A stretch of DNA of 64,000 bases from Albimonas marina. Lineage in GTDB: Bacteria > Pseudomonadota > Alphaproteobacteria > Rhodobacterales > Rhodobacteraceae. The notes beneath the pieces are model-generated. The model saw only the letters and a program-made list of their open reading frames with translations, did not search any database and was not told where the DNA came from. Where the stretch lies: the NCBI RefSeq assembly GCF_029223255.1, contig NZ_JARHUC010000011.1, forward strand, positions 1 to 64,000. The letters run 5' to 3'. The position numbers and the translations under genes were made by a program. Below, piece by piece: positions 27,836 through 39,361 of this stretch (positions are counted from its first letter, which is position 1; each line of letters begins with the position of its first letter).

Positions 27836-28762
27836 ATGACCACCGAGGCCGAGGCCGGCTGGGCCGCGGAGTTCGCCGAGCGCCTGGCCACCGACGTCGC
27901 CATCGCCGAGGGCGCGCTGGAGGCGCTGCTGCCGCCGGCGAACCTGCTGGGGGAGCGGCCGGGCCTCGCCCCCGCGATGCGCTACGCCTGCCTGGGCGGG
28001 GGCAAGCGGCTGCGCGCCTACCTGACGCTGGAGACGGCGGAGCTGTTCGGCGCCCCCGCCGAGGGGGCCGAGCGCGCGGCGGCGGCGGTCGAGTGCCTGC
28101 ACGCCTATTCGCTGGTCCACGACGACATGCCCTGCATGGACGACGACGACCTGCGCCGCGGCCGGCCCACGGTCCACAAGCGCTGGGACGAGGCGACGGC
28201 GGTGCTGGTGGGCGACGCCCTGCAGACGCTCGCCTTCGAGATCCTGGCCGACCCCCGCACCCATTCCGACCCGGCCGTGCGCGCCGAGCTGTGCCTGGGC
28301 CTCGCGCGCGCCTCGGGCGCGGCGGGGATGGTGGGGGGGCAGGCGCTCGACATCGCCGCCGAGAGCGCGCCCTCGCCCCTGAAGCTCGCCGAGATCGAGC
28401 GGCTGCAGGCGCTCAAGACCGGCGCGCTGATCGTCTTCGCGGCCGAGGCGGGGGCGATCCTGGGCCGGGCCGACCCCTCCGCCCGCGCCGCGGTGCGCGG
28501 CTATGCCGAGGCGCTGGGCCGGGCCTTCCAGATCGCCGACGACGTGCTGGACGTCTCCGGCGACGCCGAGGCCGCGGGCAAGGCCCTGCGCAAGGACGAG
28601 GCCGCTGGCAAGGCCACCTTCGTCTCGCTGCTGGGGCTGGAGGGGGCGCGCGCCCGCGCCGCCGAACTGGCCGCCGAGGCCGAGGCGAAGCTCGCCCCCT
28701 TCGGCCCCCGCGCCCGCCCGCTGGCGCTCGCCGCCCGCTTCACGGTGGCGCGCGAGAGCTGA
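27836..28762 (+). CDS. ispA: farnesyl diphosphate synthase (short-chain polyprenyl synthase)
   Basis: The 308-residue trans-prenyltransferase builds farnesyl (possibly geranylgeranyl) diphosphate from IPP and DMAPP. The first Asp-rich motif is [10 protein letters not shown], with the extra spacing of bacterial FPP synthases. The second is DDVLDVSGD. The GGGKRLR substrate-binding motif is near residue 54. The ATG at 27836 follows AGGGAG at about 9 nt. It lies between xseB and dxs, grouping isoprenoid precursor steps in one operon. Confidence 0.95.
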   Translation: MTTEAEAGWAAEFAERLATDVAIAEGALEALLPPANLLGERPGLAPAMRYACLGGGKRLRAYLTLETAELFGAPAEGAERAAAAVECLHAYSLVHDDMPCMDDDDLRRGRPTVHKRWDEATAVLVGDALQTLAFEILADPRTHSDPAVRAELCLGLARASGAAGMVGGQALDIAAESAPSPLKLAEIERLQALKTGALIVFAAEAGAILGRADPSARAAVRGYAEALGRAFQIADDVLDVSGDAEAAGKALRKDEAAGKATFVSLLGLEGARARAAELAAEAEAKLAPFGPRARPLALAARFTVARES

Positions 28763-28922
28763 GAGGCGGGCGGCCCCGCCGCCATCCGCCTCCTCCTCCG
28801 CCGGACGCGCCGGGGCCGGAGGGCCCAGCGCCCCGGGGTCGCGGCCCTTCCCGCATTGCCCCGTCGGCTCGCTTCCCCTAAGTGTCCCCGATCGCCGACC
28901 CCGCGCCGAGCCAGGGACAAGC

Positions 28923-30863
28923 ATGACCGACGAGACGCCCCCGACCGATCGCCCGCGCACCCCGCTGCTGGACCGGGTGGCCAGTCCTGCGGACCTGCGC
29001 GGCCTCTCGGATGGAGACCTCGCCCGCCTCGCCGACGAGCTGCGCGCCGAGACCATCTCGGCCGTGTCCGAGACCGGCGGCCACCTGGGCGCGGGCCTGG
29101 GCGTGGTCGAGCTGACCGTGGGCATCCACGCCGTCTTCGACACGCCCCGCGACAAGCTGATCTGGGACGTCGGCCACCAGGCCTATCCCCACAAGATCCT
29201 CACCGGCCGGCGCGACCGCATCCGCACCCTGCGCCAGGGCGGCGGGCTCTCGGGCTTCACCAAGCGCTCGGAAAGCCCCTACGACCCGTTCGGCGCGGCG
29301 CATTCCTCGACCTCGATCTCCGCGGCGCTGGGCTTCGCGGCCGCGCGCGACCTCGGCTTCGGCGAGGGCGGGCACGCCATCGCGGTGATCGGCGACGGGG
29401 CGATGTCTGCGGGCATGGCCTACGAGGCGATGAACAACGCCGGCCACCTCGGCTCGAAGCTGGTGGTGATCCTCAACGACAACGAGATGTCGATCGCGCC
29501 CCCCGTGGGCGCCATGTCGCGCTACCTGACAAGCTTGTGGGCCGGCGAGCCTTTCCAGGACTTCGCCGCCGTCGCCAAGGGCGCGGCCAGCCTGCTGCCG
29601 GGACCGTTTCGGGAGGGCGCGCGCCGCGCCAAGCACCTGCTCAAGGAGCTCGCCGTCGGCGGCACCCTGTTCGAGGCGCTGGGCTTCTCCTACGTCGGGC
29701 CCATCGACGGGCATGACATGAGCCAGATCCTCCCCGTCCTGCGCACCGTCAAGGCGCGGGCCGACGGGCCGGTGCTGATCCACGCGATCACCCAGAAGGG
29801 CAAGGGCTACAGGCCCGCCGAGCAGAGCGCCGACCGCTACCACGGCGTCTCGAAGTTCGACGTGGTGACGGGGGCGCAGAAGAAGGCGCCGTCCAACGCG
29901 CCCTCCTACACCAAGGTCTTCGCCAACGCGCTGGTGAAGGAGGCCGAGCGCGACGAGCGCATCGTCGGCATCACCGCCGCGATGCCCGACGGCACCGGCC
30001 TCGACATCTTCGGCAAGCGCTTCCCGAACCGGATGTTCGACGTGGGCATCGCCGAGCAGCACGCGGTGACCTTCGCCGCGGGCCTCGCGGCCTCGGGCAT
30101 GAAGCCGTTCTGCGCGATCTACTCGACCTTCCTGCAGCGCGCCTACGACCAGGTGGTCCACGACGTGGCGCTGCAGTCGCTGCCCGTGCGCTTCGCCATC
30201 GACCGCGCCGGGCTGGTTGGGGCCGACGGCGCCACCCACGCCGGCGCCTTCGACGTGGGCTACCTGGCGAACCTGCCGGGCATGGTGGTGATGGCCGCCG
30301 CCGACGAGGCCGAGCTCGCCCGCATGGTCGCCACCGCCGTCGCCCACGACACGGGCCCCATCGCCTTCCGCTATCCCCGCGGCGAGGGCGTGGGCGTCGA
30401 AATCCCCGAGCGGCCCGAGCCCCTCGAGATCGGCCGCGGCCGGGTGGTGCGCGAGGGGACCGCGGTCGCGCTCCTTTCCTTCGGCGCCCGCCTCGCCGAG
30501 GCGACGAAGGCCGCCGAGGACCTGGAGGCGAAGGGCGTCTCGGCCACCGTCGTCGACGCGCGCTTCGCCAAGCCGCTGGACCGCGAGCTGATCCTGCGCC
30601 TGGCGCGGGAGCACGCCGCGCTGGTGACCATCGAGGAGGGCGCCTCGGGCGGCTTCGGCTCCCAGGTGCTGCATCTGCTGGCCTGCGAGGGCGCGCTGGA
30701 CCGCGGCCTCGCGGTGCGGCCGATGACGCTGCCGGACCTGTTCCAGGACCACGACGCGCCGTCGGCCATGTACCACCAGGCCGGTCTCGACGCCGAGGCG
30801 ATCGCCGCCACCGCCCTCTCGGCGCTGGGCGTCGCGCAGATCGGCAAGGCCGGCCGCGGCTGA
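28923..30863 (+). CDS. dxs: 1-deoxy-D-xylulose-5-phosphate synthase
   Basis: This thiamine-diphosphate enzyme makes DXP from pyruvate and glyceraldehyde 3-phosphate, the first step of the MEP pathway. The 646-residue length is typical. It has [13 protein letters not shown] near the N-terminus, the ThDP/Mg motif [26 protein letters not shown], and the transketolase C-domain with [12 protein letters not shown]. The ATG at 28923 follows AGGGACAAGC. It is the last gene of the HDAC-xseB-ispA-dxs cluster, 160 bp after ispA, so it may also have its own promoter. Confidence 0.98.
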   Translation: MTDETPPTDRPRTPLLDRVASPADLRGLSDGDLARLADELRAETISAVSETGGHLGAGLGVVELTVGIHAVFDTPRDKLIWDVGHQAYPHKILTGRRDRIRTLRQGGGLSGFTKRSESPYDPFGAAHSSTSISAALGFAAARDLGFGEGGHAIAVIGDGAMSAGMAYEAMNNAGHLGSKLVVILNDNEMSIAPPVGAMSRYLTSLWAGEPFQDFAAVAKGAASLLPGPFREGARRAKHLLKELAVGGTLFEALGFSYVGPIDGHDMSQILPVLRTVKARADGPVLIHAITQKGKGYRPAEQSADRYHGVSKFDVVTGAQKKAPSNAPSYTKVFANALVKEAERDERIVGITAAMPDGTGLDIFGKRFPNRMFDVGIAEQHAVTFAAGLAASGMKPFCAIYSTFLQRAYDQVVHDVALQSLPVRFAIDRAGLVGADGATHAGAFDVGYLANLPGMVVMAAADEAELARMVATAVAHDTGPIAFRYPRGEGVGVEIPERPEPLEIGRGRVVREGTAVALLSFGARLAEATKAAEDLEAKGVSATVVDARFAKPLDRELILRLAREHAALVTIEEGASGGFGSQVLHLLACEGALDRGLAVRPMTLPDLFQDHDAPSAMYHQAGLDAEAIAATALSALGVAQIGKAGRG

Positions 30864-30871
30864 GCGGGGGA

Positions 30872-30951
30872 GCCGGGCTTCGCCCGGTTTCCGCTGCGCG
30901 GGCGCCCGCAGGCCGGGCTTCGCCCGGCTTTCGCTTCGCGGGGCGCTTCAT
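30872..30951. repeat. two tandem 40-bp hairpin modules after dxs
   Basis: Two 40-bp units (30872-30911 and 30912-30951) each begin with the perfect hairpin CCGGGC-TTC-GCCCGG. A CGCTGCGCGGG or CGCTTCGCGGG segment follows. The first hairpin is followed by TTTCC, so it may serve as the dxs terminator. The same 40-bp period and hairpin type occur three times at 62170-62289. Confidence 0.75.
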
Positions 30952-31052
30952 CTTCGAGCGACGGCGGATCGCCGCCACGCTTCGGCGCGCTTGACCGCGG
31001 GGGCGGGGCGGGCCGACAACTCGGCCTCCCTCCTCCCCGGACCGGAGCGCCC

Positions 31053-31877
31053 ATGAGCCTCGCCGCCCCCGACCTCGCCGACCTGCCCGAAGCTTCGCCC
31101 GGCGTCCCGATCCGCCTCGACCGCTCCGATCCCGCGGTGGCGCGGGTGATCCTCGACCGGGCGGGGCGCAAGAACGCGCTGACGCTGGCGATGTGGACCG
31201 CCCTGGGCGACGTGTTCGAGGCGCTGGCCGAGGCCCCGGAGGTCCGCGCCGTGATCCTGACCGGCGCCGGCGGCGTGTTCTGCGCGGGCGCCGACATCTC
31301 CGAGTTCGGGGCGGCGCGCTCGGACGAGGCCTCGGGCGAGGTCTACTCGGCCGCGGTCGAGCGGGCCAACCGCGCGATCCGCGACTGTCCCAAGGCCACC
31401 TACGCCGCGATCTCGGGGCCGGCGATGGGGGGCGGCTGCGGGCTGGCGCTGTGCTGCGACTTCCGCTTCGCCGACGAGACCGCGGTGTTCTCGATCCCCG
31501 CCGCCCGCCTCGGTGTGGTCTACGCCGCGACCGAGACCGAGGCGCTGGTCGCAACCGTCGGCGTCGAGGCCGCCAAGGACATCCTCTTCACCGGCCGCCG
31601 GCTCGACGCGCGGGAGGCGCGCGAGCGGGGGCTGGTGACGGCGCTGGCCGAGGACGCGATGGCCGCGGCGCTCGCCCATGCCGACCTGCTGCGCGCCAAC
31701 GCCCCGATGACCATCGCCGGCGCCAAGGCGACCCTGCGGGCGCTCGCCGGCGCGCCCGAGCCCGGCGCGATGGCGCGCGCGCTCGACTGGCAGCGCCGCG
31801 CCCTGCTGTCGGAGGACTACCGCAACGCCGTCGAGGCCTTCGCGCAGAAGCGCAAGCCGGAGTTCCACGGACGATGA
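31053..31877 (+). CDS. enoyl-CoA hydratase/isomerase (crotonase) family protein
   Basis: The 274-residue crotonase-fold protein has the oxyanion-hole signatures AGADISEFG and GPAMGGGCGLALCCDFRFAD. Both catalytic glutamates of true enoyl-CoA hydratases are missing. Gly replaces the Glu after GGGC, and the second position reads FSIPAARLG instead of xxPEIxLG. It is therefore likely not a classical hydratase; a CoA-thioester isomerase, decarboxylase, hydrolase or other crotonase reaction is possible. Its stop overlaps the next gene by ATGA, so the two are translationally coupled. Confidence 0.85.
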   Translation: MSLAAPDLADLPEASPGVPIRLDRSDPAVARVILDRAGRKNALTLAMWTALGDVFEALAEAPEVRAVILTGAGGVFCAGADISEFGAARSDEASGEVYSAAVERANRAIRDCPKATYAAISGPAMGGGCGLALCCDFRFADETAVFSIPAARLGVVYAATETEALVATVGVEAAKDILFTGRRLDAREARERGLVTALAEDAMAAALAHADLLRANAPMTIAGAKATLRALAGAPEPGAMARALDWQRRALLSEDYRNAVEAFAQKRKPEFHGR

Positions 31878-32971
31878 CCGATCCCGCTCCCACCCTCCCC
31901 GCCGCGCCCGACCGCGCCGAGATCGTGCGCGCCCATTTCCGACGCCAGGCGGAGACCTGCACGTCGATGGGCTCGCCCTTCACCGGCGCCCTGCTCGACG
32001 GGCTGGCGGCGCGCATGTCGCCCGAGGGGCCCGTCGCGCGCCGCCTCCTCGCCTGGCCGGGCGATCCCGGCGACGACGCGCTGGCGCTGCGCACGGCGGG
32101 GGCCCTGCACGCGCTGGCGCGCGCGGGGCTGGACCCGGCGCTGACCGCCGCCTGGCCGCCGCGGGCGGAGGGGGCGGGCGATCCGGTCGACCTCGCCCTC
32201 GCCGCCTTCGCCGGGCACGAGGCCTGGCTCGACCCCTGGCTCGACGGCCCCCCGCAGACCAACGAGACGGGGCGCTCCGGCTCGCTGCTGGGCGGGCTGC
32301 TGGCGCTGTCGGCGCGGACCGGCGGGATGGAGGTGGAGGTGCTGGAGATCGGCGCCTCGGCCGGGCTGAACCAGAACCTCGACGCCTTCCGCTACGACTT
32401 CGGCGAGGGGCGCGCCTGGGGCGACCCGGCGGCGACGGTGCACGTGCGCCAGGCGTGGCGGGGGACGCCGCCGCCGCTCGACGCGCGGCTGGAGATCGCG
32501 GCGCGGGCGGGCTGCGACCTCAACCCGCTCGATCCCGCCGACCCCGCGGCGCGGGCCCGCCTCGCGGCCTATCTCTGGCCCGACCAGACCGAGCGGCTGG
32601 CGCGGGCCGAGGCGGCGATGGCGCTGGCCGCCGCGCGCAACCGCCCCGTGGAGCGGGCGGACGCGGCCGAATGGCTCGAGGCGCGGCTCGCGACGCCGCA
32701 GCCCGAGGGGCGGGTGCGGGTCGTGATGCACTCGATCATGTGGCAGTACCTGCCCGCCGCGGTGCAGGCGCGCATCTCCGTCGCGCTGGCCTCGGCGGCG
32801 GCGCGGGCGACCGCCGCGCGCCCCCTCGCCTGGCTGCGGATGGAGCCGGACGGGGCCCGAGGCTCGGCCGCGCTCAGCCTGTCGCTGGCCCGCGGGGATG
32901 GCGCCGAGTGGGCCGCGCAGGAGCTGGCGCGGACCGACTTCCACGGACGCTGGACGGAGTGGACGGGCTGA
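31874..32971 (+). CDS. DUF2332 family protein
   Basis: The 365-residue protein matches the DUF2332 family of unknown function. Conserved features include AHFRRQAETCTSMGSPFTG at the N-terminus, the glycine-rich VLEIGASAGLNQNLD motif (about residues 157-171, resembling a nucleotide- or SAM-binding loop) and HSIMWQYLP. No signal peptide or membrane segment is seen, so it is probably cytoplasmic. It is coupled to the crotonase gene by ATGA overlap, which suggests a shared acyl-CoA-related pathway, but this is only inference. Confidence 0.85.
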   Translation: MTDPAPTLPAAPDRAEIVRAHFRRQAETCTSMGSPFTGALLDGLAARMSPEGPVARRLLAWPGDPGDDALALRTAGALHALARAGLDPALTAAWPPRAEGAGDPVDLALAAFAGHEAWLDPWLDGPPQTNETGRSGSLLGGLLALSARTGGMEVEVLEIGASAGLNQNLDAFRYDFGEGRAWGDPAATVHVRQAWRGTPPPLDARLEIAARAGCDLNPLDPADPAARARLAAYLWPDQTERLARAEAAMALAAARNRPVERADAAEWLEARLATPQPEGRVRVVMHSIMWQYLPAAVQARISVALASAAARATAARPLAWLRMEPDGARGSAALSLSLARGDGAEWAAQELARTDFHGRWTEWTG

Positions 32972-33132
32972 GGGGCTGAGGGGGCGGGGGGGGCAGGGGG
33001 CGACCCCCTCCCTAAAACTTGAGACGTTCGGCCCCGCCCCCGGGCCCGGCCGCGGGTTGTCTCATCCGGCCGGCGCGGCGATACAGGGGGCGTTCATCGC
33101 GTCGTCCTTCCGCCTCCGGTCCCCGAGGTTTC

Positions 33133-34446
33133 ATGCTGCGCCTGCTGTTCTGGACCGTCGTGTTGGGCGCGCTGGCCGCGCCGCCGGCGCTGGTCTATGC
33201 GGCGCTGGAGCCGGAGCCGGCGCTGGAGCGCGCAGCCGCGCCCAGCCCGCAGGCGGCGCGCAGCTCCCGCAAGCTGGCGCTGCGCCTGCACGCCGCCGCC
33301 ACCGGGCAGGGCCCGGCCGAGGTCGAGGTCTCGGCCGAGGAGATCGACGGCCTCTTCGCCACCGCCGCCCGGGCGCTGCCCGACCTGCGCGGCCGAGCCG
33401 AGATCGGCGACGACGGGGTGCGCATGGCGATGTCGCTGCGCCCCTCGGCGCTGGCGGACCTGGGCTGGATCAACCTCGACCTCGAAGTCGCCCCCTCCGA
33501 CCGGGGCCTGGACCTGCGCCGGCTGACGGTCGGGCCGCTGGCGCTGCCGCCTGGCCTGACCGTCGCCGTCCTGCGTCGGCTGGCGGACTTCGCGGCGGAC
33601 GAGCCGGTGGGCACGCTGATGCTGGGCGCGGTGGAGCGGGTCGCGACCACGCCCGGCCAGGTCGCGCTGACCCTCGACCCGCGCGAGGGCGCGCAGGACC
33701 CCGGGGCGCCGGGCGTCTACGAGCGGGTGACCGGCTCGCTCCGCCGCCTGATGGGCGCGGAGGAGCGGCCGCGCGTCGGCGTCCACTACCTCGCGATGCT
33801 CGAGGCGACGAAGACCGGCCGCCTCCCCCGCTATGGCTCCACCGCTCCCTGGATGGCCTTCGCGGTCGAAAGCGCGCGCGGCGTGGTCGCGGCCGAGCGT
33901 CTGGGCCCCGACGCGGCGGAGGCGGAGATGGAGGCGGCGATCCTGGCGCTGGCGGCCCATTGCGGGGCGCGCTGGGCGATCGAATCCGCGGTCGGCGACA
34001 TGCCCGCGCCGCCCCTGCGCTCGCGCTGCGTCGACACCCGGCTGGCGGAGCGCGACGACCTGCGCAAGCATTTCGTCCTCTCCGCGGCGCTGGAGGCGGC
34101 GGGCGATTCCACCCTCTCCTTCGGCCTGGGCGAGGTGAAGGAGCTCGACGACGCCTCGGGCGGGGGCTCGGGCTTCAGCTTCGACGACGTGGCCGCGGAC
34201 CGGGCGGGGATCCGCTGGTCGCAGGCGGTGCGCGCGGCGGCGCGGGCCGGCGACGCCGCGATGGCCGAGGCCGCGCGCCTCTCGGCCGGGGAGGCCGCGG
34301 TGATGCCCCCGATCGAGGGCCTGCCCTCCTTCCTCGCGCCGTCGAGGTTCGAGGCGCTCTACGGCGAGGTCGACAGCCCCGCCTACCTCCGCCAGCTGGC
34401 CGAGATCGACGCCCGCATCGACGCCCTGCCGCTGCACGACCGCTGA
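33133..34446 (+). CDS. conserved hypothetical, membrane-anchored or exported protein
   Basis: I do not recognise a named family for this 437-residue protein. It has one N-terminal hydrophobic segment ([22 protein letters not shown]), suggesting an anchor or signal. A beta-rich domain with an [21 protein letters not shown] region follows (about 60-200). The C-terminal domain has two cysteines (in AHCGARW and SRCVDT) and a well-structured [17 protein letters not shown] motif near residue 360. The ATG at 33133 gives the best signal-like N-terminus. It stands alone between DUF2332 and typA; the function is unknown. Confidence 0.7.
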   Translation: MLRLLFWTVVLGALAAPPALVYAALEPEPALERAAAPSPQAARSSRKLALRLHAAATGQGPAEVEVSAEEIDGLFATAARALPDLRGRAEIGDDGVRMAMSLRPSALADLGWINLDLEVAPSDRGLDLRRLTVGPLALPPGLTVAVLRRLADFAADEPVGTLMLGAVERVATTPGQVALTLDPREGAQDPGAPGVYERVTGSLRRLMGAEERPRVGVHYLAMLEATKTGRLPRYGSTAPWMAFAVESARGVVAAERLGPDAAEAEMEAAILALAAHCGARWAIESAVGDMPAPPLRSRCVDTRLAERDDLRKHFVLSAALEAAGDSTLSFGLGEVKELDDASGGGSGFSFDDVAADRAGIRWSQAVRAAARAGDAAMAEAARLSAGEAAVMPPIEGLPSFLAPSRFEALYGEVDSPAYLRQLAEIDARIDALPLHDR

Positions 34447-34879
34447 GGGAGCGCCGCGCGACGCGCCCGCCCGGGGCCGGCGTCCCGCCCGCGGCGCGGC
34501 CCGGCGTCGCGCGCGGGGCGGCCGCCGCCCGGCCGGAGCGTGCGCGGGCCCCCCTTCCGTGCGGCCCGGACGACGGCCGGCGAAGGCGCGCGCGGCCCGC
34601 GCCCTGCGGCATTCGCCCCGCGGCGCCGCGCCGGCCTTGCGCCGCGGGCGGGGCGATCCCCATCTGTGCGACGCCCGACGCGGCGCCTCCGTCCAGAGGG
34701 AACAGGCGTCGCACGGGCGCCGCACCTTGACGCCCGCGTCGCCCCCGGATGCCCCCTGCGCCGCATCGCCGTCTTGCGGCGCCGCGGCATTTGCGTCATG
34801 GGGGCGCCCAACCGATGGCGCCCGCGCAGAAGCGGGGGGGCGCCCGACCCCCCGATTCCGACGAACGGACCTATCCACG
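34447..34879. other. 433-bp intergenic region before typA
   Basis: No gene, repeat or RNA element was recognised. The composition is almost purely G/C except for the last 100 bp, which should hold the typA promoter and leader. Confidence 0.4.
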
Positions 34880-36709
<1,830 letters not shown>

Positions 36710-36934
36710 CGCGGCTGCCGATTGTACTGATTCCGTACGAATTCACGGTTTCCGCTCCTAATTGGCTAGGCGCGCCGCGTTGTCTGCGCGCCTGAGTTGT
36801 GCGTAAATTCGTCCGTGGCGTAACCGTGTCCGGGCGGGCCGCGTTATTTCAGGCCGATGCGGACGTGGGGACACGAACGCCTGCTGAGCTCGGACCAAAA
36901 AGTGAGTTCGAGCGAAGTCAGGAGCAAAATAGAG

Positions 36935-37318
36935 ATGAAGCATCCCGTAGACGCGCACGTCGGCAAACGTGTGCGCCACCGTCGCTGGATGATGGGCATG
37001 ACCCAGCAGCAGCTCGGCGACATGGTGGGCATCAAGTTTCAGCAGATCCAGAAGTATGAAACCGGCATGAACCGCATCAGCGCCTCGCGCCTGTGGGACA
37101 TCGCCAAGGCGCTTGAAGTGCCGATCAACTACTTCTTCGAAGGGCTCGAGGCGGAGTCGCTGTCGGACGCGGCCGAGGCCGAGACGACGAACGCGGCCCG
37201 CGGCGATCTGCTGGCCGACAAGGAAGCGCTGGAGCTGGTCCGCTCCTATTACGCCATTCCCGAGAACCAGCGTCGCCGGTTGTTCGACCTGGCCCGGGTT
37301 CTGTCCGAGGCGGCGTAA
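36935..37318 (+). CDS. XRE-family helix-turn-helix transcriptional regulator
   Basis: The 127-residue protein has an N-terminal Cro/C1-type HTH at about residues 11-66 (MTQQQLGDMVGIKFQQIQKYETG). A short C-terminal helical domain carries the YYAIPENQRRRLFDLARVL motif. This subfamily is strongly conserved across alphaproteobacteria, including the MKHPVDxHVGKRxRHRRW start, which fixes the ATG at 36935 after AGGAGCAAAATAGAG. Targets are unknown. The upstream region (36715-36934) is unusually AT-rich for this genome and contains the near-palindrome ATTC-CGTAC-GAAT at 36730-36742, a possible operator. Confidence 0.9.
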   Translation: MKHPVDAHVGKRVRHRRWMMGMTQQQLGDMVGIKFQQIQKYETGMNRISASRLWDIAKALEVPINYFFEGLEAESLSDAAEAETTNAARGDLLADKEALELVRSYYAIPENQRRRLFDLARVLSEAA

Positions 37319-37642
37319 GCGAAGAAGGTCCGACGGAAAGCCAAAGGCCGCCGCGACGCGACCGCCGGGACGAGGGATCCGGCAGGCGCGATGACGAGGC
37401 GCCGGGGGAAGCCATCCGTCGATCTTGAAGAATCGGAGGGCCGGGGACGTAGGGGTGCGTCTCCGGTCCTTCCTTTTCGGGCCAGGCCCGGCGGCCGGCG
37501 CGCCTGCCGTCCATGCCGCGTGGACCGAGCCGGGATTGGGCGCGCAGGGCGGGGCGCTCCGGGGCGGGACGCGCCCGGCGATCCGTGCTAAGCGGCGGGG
37601 CCTTCGCCGCCCGCCCCCCTCACGCCCGCACGAGCCCTGCCG
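37319..37642. other. intergenic region with a likely terminator
   Basis: The region holds an imperfect hairpin, CCGGGGACG (37441-37449) with CGTCTCCGG (37458-37466), followed by TCCTTCCTTTTC. This is plausibly the terminator of the XRE gene. The remainder precedes the phosphatase gene at 37643 and shows nothing else. Confidence 0.55.
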
Positions 37643-38461
37643 ATGACCGACGCGCCCGCCTCCGACCTCCGTCCCGAGCTGTCCGCCGCCCTCGCCGCCG
37701 CCCGCCGCGCGGCCGACGCCGCGCGTCCCGCCGCGCTGGCGCATTTCCGCGCCGAGGGGCTGGCGGCCGACAACAAGGACGAGAGCGGCGGCTTCGACCC
37801 GGTCACCGCCGCCGACCGCGGCGTCGAGGCCGCGATCCGCGCGGTGCTCGAGGCCGACCGCCCCGAGGACGGCGTGCTGGGCGAGGAGCAGGCGGCGCGG
37901 CCCTCGACCTCGGGCCTGACCTGGGTGGTGGACCCGATCGACGGCACCCGCGCCTTCCTGATCGGAGCGCCCACCTGGGGCGTGCTGATCGGCTTGAACG
38001 ACGGAACCCGCCCGGTGATGGGCCTGATGGACCAGCCCCATGTCGGCGAGCGCTTCTGGGGCGACGGCGCCACTGCGTGGTGGGCGAAGGACGGGCAGGC
38101 GCCGCGGCGCATGACCGCCCGCCGGGGCGTCGGCCTCGCCGAGGCGCGCCTGTGCTCGACCTTCCCCGAAGTGGGCTCTCCCGAGGAGCGCGCGGCTTTC
38201 GAGCGGGTGCGCGACCGCGTGCGCCTGACCCGCTACGGGCTCGACTGCACCGGCTATGCGCTGCTGGCGGCCGGCGGGGTGGACCTGGTGGTCGAGGCGG
38301 GGCTCTACGCCTACGACGTGCAGGCGCTGATCCCGATCGTCGAGGGCGCGGGCGGCGTGATCACCACCTGGGACGGCGGCGATCCGCAGGACGGCGGCCG
38401 GGTGCTCGCCGCCGGCTCGCCCGAGCTTCATGCCGAGGCGATGGCGCTGCTGGCCGGCTGA
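37643..38461 (+). CDS. hisN: inositol monophosphatase family protein, likely histidinol-phosphatase
   Basis: The 272-residue Mg-dependent phosphatase has a GEEQ motif, the metal-binding DPIDGTRAF motif (about 93-101) and the C-terminal YDVQALIPIVEGAGG motif. Substitution of DGT-R for the DGT-x-N of SuhB proteins and the YDxxAL context fit HisN-type histidinol phosphate phosphatases, which complete histidine biosynthesis in alphaproteobacteria. No other his gene is nearby. The substrate remains inference. Confidence 0.82.
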   Translation: MTDAPASDLRPELSAALAAARRAADAARPAALAHFRAEGLAADNKDESGGFDPVTAADRGVEAAIRAVLEADRPEDGVLGEEQAARPSTSGLTWVVDPIDGTRAFLIGAPTWGVLIGLNDGTRPVMGLMDQPHVGERFWGDGATAWWAKDGQAPRRMTARRGVGLAEARLCSTFPEVGSPEERAAFERVRDRVRLTRYGLDCTGYALLAAGGVDLVVEAGLYAYDVQALIPIVEGAGGVITTWDGGDPQDGGRVLAAGSPELHAEAMALLAG

Positions 38462-38602
38462 TCCCCGGGCCGGCCGCCCCGGATCCGCAGGCTCTCGCCC
38501 AGGCGTGGCGGCGCCCGCGGCGGGCGGCGGGCGGCGGCCTTCGGCGCCCTCGGTCGTCCGCCCCGCATTGACCGGGGACGCGCGCCGGGTCAGGAAGCGC
38601 GG

Positions 38603-39361
38603 ATGTCCGGCCCCGATCCCCACTCCTCCGCGCCGAAGCGGCGACTCGACCAGGCGATGGTCGAGCGCGGCCTGTGCGATAGCCGCGCCCGCGCCCAGGC
38701 GCTGATCGCCGCCGGCGCGGTGACGGTCGGCGGCGCGCCGGCCGCGCGCGCCTCGGCCAAGGTCGCGCCGGGGGCCGAGATCGCGCTGGTCGCCGACCCG
38801 CTCCCCTGGGTCTCGCGCGCCGCGCTGAAGCTGGAGCATGCGCTCGACGCGTTCGGCCTGACGCCGGGCGGCGAGGCGCTGGACCTCGGCGCCTCCACCG
38901 GCGGCTTCACCGAGGTGCTGCTGGCCCGCGGCGCCGCGCGCGTCCATGCCGTCGACGCCGGGCGCGACCAGCTCCATCCGCGCCTGCGCGCGGATCCGCG
39001 GGTCGTCAGCCTCGAGAGCCTGAACGCCCGCGACCTGACGCCCGGGATGGTCCCGGCGCCCGACTGGATCGTCGCCGACCTCTCCTTCATCGGCCTCGCC
39101 AAGGCCCTGCCGCCCGCGCTGGCGCTGGCGAAGCCCGGCGCGCGGCTCGTGGCGCTGGTGAAGCCGCAGTTCGAGGCCGGCCCCGCCGACGTCGGCCGCG
39201 GCGGCCTGGTGCGCGACCCCGCCGTCCACGCCCGCGTGCGGGCGGAGGTGCGCGCCTTCCTCGAAACCTCCGGCTGGACCGTGACCCACGAGGGCGTCAG
39301 CCCCATCGAGGGCGGCGACGGCAACCGGGAATTCCTCATCGCAGCGGAGAAGCCACGATGA
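38603..39361 (+). CDS. tlyA: TlyA family rRNA (cytidine-2'-O)-methyltransferase
   Basis: The 252-residue protein has an N-terminal S4 RNA-binding domain (RLDQAMVERGLCDSRARAQALI). A FtsJ-like methyltransferase domain follows, with the SAM-binding LDLGASTGGFTEVLL motif (about 92-106), ADLSFIGL and LVKPQFEAG. Family members 2'-O-methylate 16S and/or 23S rRNA; some are described as hemolysins. Its stop overlaps the next RNA methyltransferase gene by ATGA. In many relatives this pair directly follows dxs. Confidence 0.94.
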   Translation: MSGPDPHSSAPKRRLDQAMVERGLCDSRARAQALIAAGAVTVGGAPAARASAKVAPGAEIALVADPLPWVSRAALKLEHALDAFGLTPGGEALDLGASTGGFTEVLLARGAARVHAVDAGRDQLHPRLRADPRVVSLESLNARDLTPGMVPAPDWIVADLSFIGLAKALPPALALAKPGARLVALVKPQFEAGPADVGRGGLVRDPAVHARVRAEVRAFLETSGWTVTHEGVSPIEGGDGNREFLIAAEKPR

